Assembly: GCA_026636295.1 (NCBI GenBank)
Contig: CP089453.1
Span: 682,001-746,000, forward strand
Length of the DNA stretch: 64,000 nucleotides
Direction of reading: 5' to 3'
Source of the DNA: Medakamo hakoo
Taxonomy: Eukaryota > Chlorophyta > Trebouxiophyceae > Coccomyxaceae
Below, piece after piece: positions 54,179 through 64,000 of this stretch. Every line of letters starts with the position of its first letter. Position 1 is the first letter of the stretch. Under the pieces are notes generated by a model. The model did not search any database and had not been told where the DNA came from. It saw nothing but the letters and a program-made list of their open reading frames with translations. A program made the position numbers and the translations under genes.

Positions 54179-57098
54179 TCACGCCGGAATCGGGTCCTTG
54201 CTCCGGTCGCGCGCCGCGTCCAGGTTTTCCTGGGGGATGGTCGTGTAGCGGGCCAGGATGGTCCGGAAGTCGTCGCCGGAGATGGTCTCCTTCTCCACCA
54301 GCTCGGCCACGACCGCGTCCATCGCCTCCCGGTTGGACCGCACCAGGTCCAGGGCCGTCTCGTACGCCTCGTCCGAGATCTTCTTGATGGCGGCGTCGAT
54401 GCGGCGCTGCAGCGACTCGGACACGGAGTTGCGGGCCATCATGCGCATGATCATGTCGCCGCCCTGGGCGCTCGGGTCCAGCAGGGACCAGGGCCCGATG
54501 TCGGAGAAGCCGTAGTTGATGACCATTTGGCGGGCCATGGCCGTGACCTGTTGCAAGTCGGACGACGCGCCCGTCGTGACTTCGGCGTCGCCGAAGACGA
54601 CCTCCTCCGCGGCGCGGCCGCCCAGGGCGCCGACGATGCGGGCAAAGATCTGCTGCTTGGAAATGAGGGTGGGGTCCTCGCCGGGGAGGAACCAGGTCAG
54701 GCCCCGGGCCTGGCCCCGGGGGATGAGCGTGACTTTCTGCACCGCGTCGTGGCCCGGGCACAGCGTGCCGCAGATGGCGTGGCCGACCTCGTGGTAGGCG
54801 ACCAGCGACTTGGACTTGCCGTCCACCATGGGCGTGCCCTCCATGCCCGCGACGATGCGGTCGACGGAGTCGTCGATCTCCGCGTTGGTGATGGCCGCCT
54901 TGTTGCGGCGCCCCGTCAGGATGGCCGCCTCGTTCAGCAGGTTGGCCAAGTCCGCGCCCGAGAAGCCGGGCGTGCGCTGCGCGATCTCCGACAGGTCGAC
55001 CTCCTCGTTCAGCTTCTTGTTGCGGGCGTGGACGCGCAGGATGGACAGGCGGCCCTTGGAGTCCGGGACGTCGACGGTGACCTGGCGGTCGAACCGGCCC
55101 GGGCGCAGGAGCGCGGGGTCCAGGATGTCGGCCCGGTTGGTGGCGGCGACGACGATGATCCCCGTGTTGCCCTCGAAGCCGTCCATCTCCGTCAGCAGCT
55201 GGTTGAGCGTCTGCTCGCGCTCGTCGTTGCCGCCGCCGACGCCCGTGCCGCGCGACCGGCCGACGGCGTCGATCTCGTCGACGAACACGATGCACGGCGC
55301 GTTCTCCTTGGCCTTCTTGAACAGGTCGCGGACGCGGGACGCGCCGACGCCCACAAACATTTCCACAAACTCCGAGCCGGAGATGGAGAAGAAGGGGACG
55401 CCCGCCTCGCCCGCAATGGCCTTGGCCAGCAGCGTCTTGCCCGTCCCCGGCGGGCCGACCAGGAGCACGCCCTTGGGGATCTTGGCGCCCACGGCCGTGA
55501 ACCGCTCCGGCCGCTTCAGGAATTCGACCACTTCCATAAAGTCCTGCTTGGCCTCGTCCACGCCCGCGACGTCGTCGAACGTCACGCCCGTGTTGGGCTC
55601 CATCTGGAACTTGGCCTTGGACTTGCCGAAGGCCAGCGGGTTGCCGGGCCCGCCCGGGCCGCCCATGCCGCCCTGGGCGCGGCGGGACAGCAGGAACAGG
55701 CCGCCGACCAGCAGCAGGGGGAAGGCCAGGTTGCCGATCAGGTTGGCGGCGACCGCGCCGCCGTCCTCGGCCGCCGCGTGCGCGGCAAAGTCGACGCCCT
55801 TGGCCCGGAACTTGGCCAGCAGCTCCTGGGACGTGCCGGGCAGCTGGACGCGGACGCGCTGGATGCGGTTGCCCAGTTCGGGGGAGACGGCTTCCACGAT
55901 GGCGATCGTCCCGTTTTCGTACAGGTCGACCTGGTGCGTGTGTGTGTGGGTGGAGGTTGGAGGGCGGAGGCGTGAGCGGGGGGTGCTGGGGGGCGCGCGG
56001 GCCGCGTGTGCGCACGAAGGTGCACGCGGGCGGGTCCGTGTTTGGCGGCGCGAGGATCCATCACGTCCTCGGACACGCGCAGGGCAGGACTGGGAGTCGC
56101 ATCCGACACTCCCAGCGTCGCCAGGCCCATCGCGTCGGCGCCGGTTCGCCCGCTCGGCGGTCCGCGCAAGACAACCGATCGACCCCCCCCCCCCCAAAAA
56201 AACACGGTCCCAACGCCCTCACCTTTTGCACGCGGCCCAGGTCCAGGTACTCCAGGAAGCGGGAGTAGGACATGCGGGAGGAGGCGGCACCACCGTCGTC
56301 GGCCTTGGCGGCGGCAGACGGCAGCAGGGCCGCGGCGGCGGCCAGGGCGGACGTCAGGAAGGCGCGGCGGGGCGCGTCGACAGACTGCGGCGTGTGTGCG
56401 TGCGTGTGTGCCGGGAAACGACGCGCGCGTGAGAGGAGGAGAAGGCTTTGGAAGGGAATGCGCCACGCGCGGAGGGTGGGCAGATGCCTGCCAGGCCTTC
56501 GCGTGGGTGCGGGTGGGCGAGGGCGGGTGCGGCCAGGCCGTGGCCATGGGACCACCGGGGCGCCTCCTCCCTCGCCCGCGCCCGCTGGCCTGCGCGGTGC
56601 AGAGGCGGGGAGTGCGGGCGCGTGTGGCCTGCCTCTCCGGCCAGGGCGGTCGCGAGTGGGGTATCCGGCCTTCAGTCCAGCCTCGAACCGCTCTCAGCAG
56701 GTGGTCCAGACAGTCTGGCGGCCTGTCACCGTGTCGGAGAGGTGGTGCGGGTGGCGGCACGCCGCGGGCGCGGCCTTCGAAGCGCGCGGCCCCAATTCTT
56801 CCCTCGCACGCAGTGGGCGAGGCCACAAATGCGGGCGGCCAAAACACACTAGCAACCCCTTTTTCCTTACCTTGTCCTGCTTGTCCGCAGCGGCGCGGAC
56901 GATGGGGCTCGCCCGGGCGACGGCGCGGCGGGCTGTGCGAGGGTGCGGAGTGTGTGTAGGCGGGAGGGGGCGTGAGACAGGAGGTGCGAGCGGCCAGCGC
57001 AGCGAGCGGTCCTCCCCCATTCAACAAGGAAACAACGCACCACCCAGGCTCGGCCGCAGGGCGCCCGTGCCGGGACGGATGGACGCGGAGGCACGCAT
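54179..57098 (-). CDS. FTSH: thylakoid FtsH metalloprotease, type B (FtsH2/8-like)
   Basis: Membrane AAA protease of the thylakoid that degrades damaged D1 during photosystem II repair. Exons 57098-57041, 56932-56871, 56384-56223 and 55930-54179 encode 677 residues. Exons 1-2 give a transit peptide ([21 protein letters not shown]). Exon 3 opens with [20 protein letters not shown], an RR signal ending AAAKA; Arabidopsis FtsH2 is known to use the Tat route. A transmembrane helix follows ([20 protein letters not shown]). Then Walker A GPPGTGKT near 251, Walker [13 protein letters not shown], the SRH ([20 protein letters not shown]) and the zinc site HEVGH near 472. Everything needed for activity is present. 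Intron 2 is 486 nt. Confidence 0.95.
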
Positions 57099-57685
57099 GG
57101 CGTGTTGTGGTTGTGTGGTTGTGGGGAGACGGGCGCGGGAGGTGGGAAAGGCCGCGGCAGCAAAAAGGGAGTGTGAAGGAGAGGGAGGGAGAAGCGGGGG
57201 CGAGCGTGGTGGTCGCGCCTCCCTCACTCTCGCACTCCCCGCGCCGTGCCTCTCCCCCCTCCTGTCCGGCGCGGCGTCTGGGACGACGCCCGCCGCCAGC
57301 CGCAACCCCCCGCCACCTGCGCGCGACGCGCCAGGGGCTGAGCGCGCCCCGACACCCACGCAGCGCCCCGGCGTGGGCTGTGGGTCGAGGGACAGCGCCG
57401 CCCCGTTTCTTCTCACGCCGTCGTCGGTTGTGCAACAAAGAAACAGCCGCATGGACGGATACGACGGCGACCGGGCGGCCTGGTGCGTTTACGGTGCAGG
57501 CTTTTCAGGGTGAAGGCACAGCCGCGAGCCCGCCACTCACCTGCTGAGTTCTGAGGGCCGGCGGCGACTGGAAGGACTCGCCCCGGCTCGAAACCCTAAC
57601 GTCGCGACGGCTGCGGCGGTCGCTCGATCGACCGGAAAACTCACGGCCAAGAAAAAAACACTCCCAAACACACAACAGGCCCGAC
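57099..57685. promoter_or_regulatory. 587-bp divergent intergenic region, FtsH / Pumilio
   Basis: Longer than most divergent spacers here. It holds GA/GC-rich stretches and no obvious gene. Short ORFs on both strands look like noise of GC-rich DNA. Confidence 0.4.
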
Positions 57686-60600
57686 ATGGACCCGTCCGTC
57701 TCCTCCCTGCTGGCCGGCGGCGGCTTTGACGTGCCGCGCGCGACGTCTGCCCCGCCCCACCTGGAGCAGCTGTGGGGTGGGGGAGGCCTGGTGCGTTTGG
57801 CCTGTCCTCTTTTTTTGCCGCACCTGTCGGCGGCCGCGGCGCCGCACCACCTCGACGACGCGTGAGTTCCCCCCTCACGCCCCGCCCTCCCCGCCCTCCC
57901 GCCCCACCCACAACGCACAGCCGTCTTCCACGACCCCGTCCGACACGAGCCTGGCCGACGGCCGGTGGACGCCGGGCACGGGCCTGCTGCTCGGCTGCGG
58001 CGACATCCGCCTGGACGAGGATTACTCTGCGTTTTACCGGGCGCGCGCGGCGGGCGCGGGCGGCGCCGGCCTGCCGCCCCCCCTCGAGCCGCGCACCGTC
58101 TACTCAGACCTGCCGCCGCACCTGAGGGCGGGCCTGGTCGCCGCGCGCCAGGAGGAGCAGGCGCGGGCGGCGGCCAGCGCAGCCGCCGCTGCCGCAGCCC
58201 GCGTCGGCACTCCACCGCCGCCGCCGCCCGGCCTGGGCGCGCCGCGCGGGTCGGGCGACGACGCGACGCTGGCCCGCGCCCTGAGCGGCTTTTCGGCCGA
58301 CCGGTCGGCCGCGCCGTCGCCCCGGCCGCCCGGGCCGCCGCACCACCATTCTGCCGCGGCTGTGGCGGCGGAGCTAGCCGGGCTGTCGGTCGTCGACCAC
58401 GGCGGCCTCGCCCACGCGCCGCACGCCCACCACGCGCCGCACGCGCACGCCCACGCCCACCACCACCACCAGCAACGCGCCGCGGCCGCAGTCGCGGCCG
58501 CCGCCACGGCTGCCGCGCGCGCGCCCTCGCCCGGTCCCGGCGCCAGCGCCGCGGACGCGGCCCTGGCCGCGGCCATGGCTGCCACGGCGGCGGCGGCGCC
58601 TGCCGGTGCCGGCGGCGGGGGTGGGGGCGGCGGCCCCAGCGGCCACCACACGCCTTTCTACGGTGGGCCGGCCCCGCCGCCGCCCGCGCCGGGCGCGCCG
58701 GGCGCGCCGGGCGCGCCGGGCGCGCCGCCCGACTACGCCGTCGCGTACGCGGCCGCGTACCAGGCGGCCCTGGCCCACCACGCGGCCGCTGCCGCCGCGG
58801 CGGCCGCGCAGTCGGCTGTGAGTGGCCACTCGCACCACCACCACCACCACCACTCGTCGTCGGCGTCGCCCGCGCACGCTGGACCGTACGGCGGTGGTGG
58901 CCAGTACCCTGGGGATGGCCGGCCCCGTCCGGGCGCCGGCGCCCCCCAACCACACAGAGGGCCACCGGCGCCGCCATCCCGGCGTGGCCGCCTGCCGTCC
59001 GACGCGGTCACGGCCGCGCTCGCCGACCTGCCCGTCCCACCCACGCCGCCGCACCGCCACCACGCCGCGGCCGCGTCCAGCGTGGACGACCTGGCGGCGT
59101 ATTTAGCCGCGCACCAGGCGCAGGCAGCGGCGGCGGCCGCCCCGCCGCCGCTGGGCCCGCCCCTCCCGCGCCTGACCTGCGCGGCCGACGCGGTGGGAGT
59201 CGTCGTCGACACGGCCCGCGACCAGGCCGGGTGCCGCGCCCTCCAACGCCTGGTGGACGAGGGCGGCCCGTCCGCCGTCGAACCCCTGCTCCCCGAGCTC
59301 GCCGCGGCCGTCGGCGCCCTGATGGTCGACCCCTTCGGCAACTACCTCATCCAAAAAGTCCTGGACCGGTGTTCGGACGACCAGCGCACGGTGCTGTTGC
59401 GCGCGGTGGCGGGGTCGGGCACGGGCGCTGTGGGGGGGAGCGGCAGCCGGAGCGGGAGCGCGTCGCCGCGCCCGCCGTCCCCGCGAGATGGAGAGGGCGA
59501 CGGGGGCGGCGGCGGCTTCGGCCGCGGCGGCGGCGCGCCCACCTCTGCCGCGTCCTCCGCCTCCGGCGGCGGCGGTCCGTCCGCCTCCCCACCCAACGAC
59601 CTGGTGGCCGCCGCTCTCAATGCGCACGGCACGCGCGCCGCCCAAAAGCTGGTGGAAACCCTGGCGACGCGCACGCAGGTGGAGCTGGCGACGGCCGCGC
59701 TCGCGCCCGGGGTCGTCGCCCTCGTCCGCGACGCCAACGGCAACCACGTCATCCAGCGGTGCCTGCAGCGCCTGTCCCCGTCGGACGCGGCGTTCATTCA
59801 CGACGCCGTGGGCGCCAACCTGCTCGCCGTCGCCACGCACCGCCACGGGTGCTGCGTGCTCCAGCGCTGCATCGATTTCGCCGACCCGCCCGCGGCCGCG
59901 AAGCTGGCGCACGGCGTCGCGGCCCACGCCCTCGCCCTGTCCCAAGACCCGTTTGGCAACTACGTCGTCCAGTACGTCCTGGAACGCGGCGGCACGCACC
60001 CGGCCGCCGCCGCGGCGGTGACGCGGTCGCTGCTGGGCGCGTGCGCGGGGCTGGCCATGCAAAAGTTTGCGTCGAACGTCGTCGAAAAGTGCATCAAGCT
60101 GCCCGCCGCCGCTGCGGCGGGCGCGGCCGCCGCCGCCGCCGCCGCCGCCGCGGCTGCCACTGCGCACGGCGTCGTCGCCCGCGCCCAGAACGGGGGCGGT
60201 GAACCGGGCGAGGGAGGCGGCAGTGTGGCGGCGGAAGCGGCCGCGGCCGCCGCGGTCGAGGCGGCCGACGCGGCCGCTGCCGCCGCGGCCGACCTGGCCG
60301 CCCTGCGAGACGCCGTCGTCGCCGAGCTCGTCGCGTCCCCGCTGCTGCCCCGCCTGCTGCAAGACCCGTACGCGAATTACGTGGTGCAGTCGGCGTTGAG
60401 CGCCGTCCCCGCGGGCGGCGCGTTGCACGCCGCGCTCGTTGCCGCCATCCGCCCGCACCTGCCCGCGCTGCGCGGCACGCCGCACGGCAAGCGCATCGTC
60501 GCGCGCGTTGGCGGCGGCGGCGGCACCGCGTCCGCCAGCGGCGGCGGCGTGTTGGAGCCTGGATTGCTGCCGCCCGGCCTGGACGGGTCGGGAGGTGGAG

Positions 60601-60743
60601 GCAAAGCGGGCGGCGTGGCGGTCAACGCTGTGGCTGGGAGCGCGGCCGAGCGCGCGCACGACCACCACGGCGGCGGTGGCGCGGCCGCGGCTGCTGCGGC
60701 CGCCGCCGCCTCCGCGGCCGCCCTGGAAGCCGTCGCCATCTGA
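57686..60743 (+). CDS. Pumilio (PUF) RNA-binding protein
   Basis: Exons 57686-57790 and 57921-60743 encode 975 residues. Binds 3' UTR elements to repress or destabilise mRNAs. The PUM homology domain (about 455-890) has eight repeats whose RNA-facing triplets I can read: GCRALQ, GNYLIQ, GTRAAQ, GNHVIQ, GCCVLQ, GNYVVQ, SNVVEK and ANYVVQ. By the PUF code this fits a UGUA-type core. A 70-residue Ala/Glu insertion lies between repeats 7 and 8, and Gly/Ser/Pro insertions between 2 and 3. The N-terminal half is low-complexity Ala, His, Pro and Gly. A conserved segment (LADGRWTPGTGLLLGCGDIR) begins exon 2. Confidence 0.92.
58691..58726 (+). repeat. 9-bp tandem repeat, four units, in the Pumilio gene
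   Basis: GGGCGCGCC repeated four times; it encodes a Pro-Gly-Ala repeat. Confidence 0.9.
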
Positions 60744-61003
60744 AACATTTTATCCCTGTGTCTTTTGCGTGTATTTCTTCCCCCTGATTCTGCGCCCTCC
60801 CCCGCATTTGCTGTTTGTTTCGCCCCCGTGCTCCTCCACACCATCCCCTTCCCCAAACCTGTACCCCCACCTAGGAGCGCGTGAAGCCAAAAGAAAAAAA
60901 CACCCTTCCCCTCTCCTCCCTTGCAGGCTACCAGGATTCATTTTTTTCTGTCTTCCACACTTTTTTTCTTCTGCACTTCTTTGATCTCCAATGTGCCAGT
61001 GTG

Positions 61004-61045
<42 letters not shown>

Positions 61046-61110
61046 GACGGCGCGCCTTAATCGCGTCTGTTTTTCTTTCGAGCTACATGCACACACACTC
61101 CCCCACACCC
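60744..61110. other. 367-bp convergent intergenic region with a GT microsatellite
   Basis: 3' UTR space between Pumilio and the 80-aa gene, less GC-rich than the coding DNA. A TGTAA occurs at the end of the GT run (about 61038-61042), far from the Pumilio stop. Confidence 0.5.
60999..61040. repeat. (GT)n microsatellite, 42 bp
   Basis: GT repeated with one GC interruption at 61009-61010. A potential Z-DNA former and length-polymorphic marker. Confidence 0.95.
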
Positions 61111-61589
61111 TCATTCATCAATCCTCGGCTTGCGCAGGGCTTTCAGCGCGGCGTCGTGGCGGGCTTCGTACCGAGCGGCGGCCGTGTCGGACGTCCAGGA
61201 GCCCAGGGCCTTCGTCGGGGCGGCCCACTGCTCCTTGCTGTTTTTTCGTCGTTGAGGGGGGGAGGGGTGGTTGAGGGGTGCGCGCAACCGAGCGGCGGCG
61301 AGAGAGTGCCTCTCTTCTTAAGAAGAGAGGCACGCCACCTTTGGGCACGCTGCCGCTTTTGCCCGCACACGAGTACCGCACACGAGCCGCCGTGCTCTCC
61401 CCGCTGCCACACTGCGTCGAGGGGATGCTCTGTGACGGGGCGAGGGAAGGAAGGAAGAGGGGGAAAAACGCACAGGTCGCGCCGGGCCGTGTCCACGCTG
61501 CGCACGTACGCCACCCACCACGCGTCCCGCTCGGCGGCGGACTGCATGTTGCGCTCGATGAGGTCGCGGGCCCAGTCGAGGAGGCCCAT
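61111..61589 (-). CDS. small unknown protein, 80 residues
   Basis: Exons 61589-61474 and 61237-61111; donor GTGCGT and acceptor AAACAG rejoin a split Leu codon to give ARRDLKEQWAAPTKALG. The protein is hydrophilic and helical, with MGLLDWARDLIERNMQSAAE at the start and RYEARHDAALKALRKPRIDE at the end. It has no signal or membrane segment. I do not recognise the family. Support comes from two phase-matched exons, typical splice sites for this genome, a non-repetitive composition and a head-to-head position with a ribosomal protein gene. The 236-nt intron carries a perfect 28-bp palindrome. Confidence 0.6.
61306..61333. repeat. perfect 28-bp palindrome
   Basis: Two 14-base arms meet with no spacer at 61319/61320; arm GTGCCTCTCTTCTT. 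Lies inside the intron of the 80-residue protein gene. Confidence 0.95.
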
Positions 61590-62257
61590 GGCTGTGGCGT
61601 TGTTGGAGGGTGCTTTGCGCCGCACTCTCCAATCGAGAGCCGACCAGCAGAACAGCACAGTGAGCAGTGTGCGTGCGGCCGCACCCGCCGCCACAACCAA
61701 AAACCAAACGGTGAGCCTTTTTTGGACCCGCGCGCGCTGTTCACGCCGGCCCGGTCAACCTGCGCCCGCCCGTCGCGTGCTCGAGGACCTGCCCGACTCG
61801 GCCGACCGGGCGGGAGAGGCTGGAACGCCACCGCTGCCGCCCCGCCTGGGGTGGAGGCCAGGCGGGGGGCAGGTCACCAATCAAGCGCGCCGTCGCAGGC
61901 CTGAGGCCGTGTCGCCGCGCGCAAGCCTGCCCAGCAGGCGCGCAGCTGCATGGAGCACCGGTTCCACGTCGCGTGGCCGCGCGCGAACGCTCGGCGCAGG
62001 CGCAGTCGAAAAACCCGAGCGCGCGACGGCGGGCGGCGCGGCAGCTCGATCGGTCGGCGACTCCGCTTCTAGACTGACGCCGGCCGGGCCGCCACACCCC
62101 TCTCGCCCACCCTCGCCGCCGAGGACGGGACCACCTCGGCCGGCTTGAAGCTTTGAAAAAAGAAATCGGCGGCTCACCCCCACCCCCCTCCCAACCACCC
62201 TCCCACTCGCTTCCAACGCAGGGCTCGGCCTTTCCTGTAGACGCAGAGCGAAAAAAG
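61590..62257. promoter_or_regulatory. 668-bp divergent intergenic region, 80-aa gene / eL22
   Basis: The longest spacer in the window. Frames on both strands were read and none shows a recognisable protein or good start-plus-splice structure. Probably promoter and 5' UTR sequence. Confidence 0.4.
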
Positions 62258-62897
62258 ATGGCCCCCGCCGCGCCGGCCCGCAAGGCTTCGGCCAAGAAGA
62301 AGGCGTCCAAGTTCACCATCGACTGCTCCAAGCCGGTGGAGGACAAGATCATGGACGTGAGTTGGATGGGAAGGGGGCGGCGGGGAGGAGAGTGCCGCCC
62401 GACGGCGGCTGCGCGCGAACAAAAAAAACGCAACCCGCCCCCGCGCTCTCCCCAGCCTTGCCCGCCGTCGCGGCCGAGGCCGCGCACTCGCCCAGCCCTT
62501 GCCGCCGCCGTGCCACGGCGCGTTCAAGCTGGCCGAGATTGACCCCCCCCGCCTTCCTCACTCACGTCCTCCCCCCCATCGACGCACACGCAACCCCCCC
62601 ACCCCCCACCAGATCGCCGCGTTTGAGAAGTTCCTGACCGACCGCATCAAAGTCAACGGCAAGGCCGGCGTGCTGGGCGACGCCGTCGCCGTCAAGCGCG
62701 AAAAAGCCGCCGTCACCGTCACGGCCGACGGCGTGTCCATGTCGAAGCGGTACGTGAAATACCTGGCCAAGAAGTTCCTGAAGAAGCACGGCGTGCGCGA
62801 CTGGCTGCGCGTCGTCGCCGCGCCCAAGGACCGGGCGGGCTACGAGCTGCGGTACTTTGCCATCCAGGCCGAGTCCGAGGGCGAGGAGGAGGAGTGA
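62258..62897 (+). CDS. RPL22: 60S ribosomal protein eL22
   Basis: Cytosolic large-subunit protein. Exons 62258-62356 and 62613-62897 encode 127 residues. [16 protein letters not shown] joins [17 protein letters not shown] across the intron. [20 protein letters not shown] and [10 protein letters not shown] follow, and the tail is acidic (ESEGEEEE), as in all eL22 proteins. The N-terminus is Ala/Lys-rich and slightly longer than in animals. Confidence 0.96.
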
Positions 62898-62924
62898 TGT
62901 GTGTTTGTGGTTGCGCAGTGTGTG

Positions 62925-62929
62925 TGTAA
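62925..62929 (+). promoter_or_regulatory. candidate TGTAA polyadenylation signal of RPL22
   Basis: Green-algal consensus, 28 nt after the eL22 stop codon. Confidence 0.4.
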
Positions 62930-63095
62930 CGGAGAGAAATCTGGTCGGTGTTTTTTTCATCATTGGGGGGGGGGGATGGAAAAAGAGAGGAGAGAGAGAG
63001 AGGTCGGCAGTCGGGTCCGCTCACTCGCGCGTTTGTGCGCTCGTCTCCTCCCTGCCGCCTCTTCTTGGCCCACAAAGCACACACCCTTCCTTCTC

Positions 63096-64000
63096 ATGGC
63101 CCGCCCTGTCGCCGCCACGGTGGGCGCGCCGTCAGGCGTGCCGCTGTTGCGGTGGGAGCCGGCGCCCCGGCCGGTGAGTTGGGAAGCGGGGAGGGCACAC
63201 AAAAAAACGCTCGCACCGCCGGCGCGCAGAAGTGACGCACACGACTTTCTACACCTCCTTCAACAGGCCGTCACGCAGGTCACGCCGTCGCCTGCAGCTG
63301 CCCCGCCTCCACCTGGGACCGGGAGGAGAGGTGAGGAGCGGTGGAGGAGAGGGCCGTGGACAGAGGAAAACGAGAGCGGGCGCAGGCGGCGGCATGCTCC
63401 GCCCCGCTCCCCGGTCGCCGACGTGGCGGCCGCCACTCTCTCTCTCTCCCCCCTCCGCGCGCTGCACGGGTCCGGTGCGCGCCGGCTCCGCCTCCTGACA
63501 CATTCACTCACGCACGCAACAAAACCGCTCTCCCATGCACAGCCGTTCCCATGACCCGCTTGCGCCCTTCCCGCGCGGCCGGCAGCGGCGGCGGCGCGGG
63601 CGGCGGGGTCGCCGAACGCCCGGCCCTCAAACCGTCGCTCACGCCCGGCAAGGTCGGCGACCGGCAGCGGTCGTCGCCGTACCGGGTCATGCTGCACAAC
63701 GACGACGTCAACCGGCGGGAAGCGTGAGTACACTGGCGGTGGGGTGGGGTGGGGGTGGGGGGGGTGAGAGGGTGTGTGCCCGCACTGGAGGTGACGCACA
63801 TGACACTGAACGCCCCCCGCTGCCCACACGATCCCGCGCACCCGCGGGGTCACCCCCCACCCCCCACCCCCACCCCACCCACAGCGTCGTCTCCGTCCTC
63901 ATGAAGGTCGTCGACGGCATGACGGTCGACGACGCGGTCAACGTGATGAACGAAGCGCACACCAACGGCCTGGCGTGCGTCATCGTGTGTGCGCAGGCGG
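63096..64000 (+). CDS. CLPS: ClpS protease adaptor, probably chloroplast (3' end beyond window)
   Basis: Adaptor that hands N-degron substrates to the stromal Clp protease. Exons 63096-63173, 63267-63330, 63543-63723 and 63885 to beyond 64000. The first three give a Pro/Ala/Arg-rich presequence of about 75 residues, then YRVMLHNDDVNRREA. Exon 4 continues VVSVLMKVVDGMTVDDAVNV and HTNGLACVIVCAQA. YRVMLHNDD is the ClpS substrate-pocket motif (the Asn-Asp-Asp region) and supports the call. The window ends before the C-terminus. Three introns in the short leader make this the most intron-dense gene here; intron 3 contains a long G/C inverted repeat. Confidence 0.9.
63742..63880 (+). repeat. 21-bp inverted repeat inside ClpS intron 3
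   Basis: A G-rich arm (63742-63762) and a C-rich arm (63860-63880) are exact complements. The first begins 18 nt after the donor; the second ends four bases before the exon. Confidence 0.85.

Noticed and set aside
54527-55975. Plus-strand open frame of 482 codons
   Set aside because: Mirror of the FtsH AAA and protease domains.
61741-62487. Minus-strand open frame upstream of and across RPL22 exon 1
   Set aside because: No start or splice context, and its distal part is antisense to RPL22.

Overview
This is a nuclear segment of a very GC-rich, gene-dense photosynthetic green alga (Chlorophyta-type); the species cannot be named from the sequence. The evidence is GT-AG introns in most genes, a full eukaryotic gene set (TRAPP, Pumilio, kinesin-14, HORMA protein, P-TEFb-type cyclin, polyubiquitin, eL22) and plant-type plastid genes: an FtsH protease with a twin-arginine thylakoid signal, a plastid-type ClpS, and a DUF1499 protein with a bipartite thylakoid-lumen presequence. 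I count 33 protein-coding genes in 64 kb, about one per 1.9 kb, with 45 inferred introns. I saw no transposon, retroelement, CRISPR array, rRNA or tRNA gene. Exon limits were set by hand from reading frame, GT/AG signals and remembered family sequences. Nothing was aligned or run.

Layout, left to right (strand): TRS120 (-, cut by the left edge) / cyclic phosphodiesterase (+); RRM-SPOC protein (-) / CTF4-WDHD1 (+); DUF1499 lumenal protein (-) / HORMA-domain protein (+); small zinc-finger protein (-) and snurportin (-) / kinesin-14 (+); TPR-J co-chaperone (-) / RsmB-type rRNA methyltransferase (+); polyubiquitin (-) / BRAP2-type RING-UBP protein (+); DDX54-type helicase (-) / Obg GTPase (+); a seven-gene minus-strand run from 31.3 to 43.6 kb (gapN, RCC1-like, CHY zinc finger, cyclin T-like, RAB geranylgeranyl transferase beta, DUF1336/EDR2-like, PanC) / ankyrin-HDAC (+), LNK-like (+), unknown RR-signal protein (+); SEC14-like (-), CobW/ZNG1-like (-) / V-ATPase subunit e (+); FtsH (-) / Pumilio (+); 80-aa unknown (-) / eL22 (+) and ClpS (+, cut by the right edge).

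The genes form no pathway. They are housekeeping functions: membrane traffic (TRS120, RABGGTB, SEC14, V-ATPase e), plastid biogenesis and proteostasis (FtsH, ClpS, DUF1499, perhaps Obg and the methyltransferase), chromosome biology (CTF4, HORMA, kinesin, HDAC), RNA metabolism (Pumilio, helicase, SPOC, snurportin) and ubiquitin. The organisation is the striking part. There are eleven head-to-head pairs, mostly with under 250 bp between start codons, plus tail-to-tail gaps as small as 39 bp and one same-strand pair 48 nt apart that may be dicistronic. Introns sit mainly at 5' ends. In three genes an intron lies at the join between the plastid transit peptide and the twin-arginine lumen signal.
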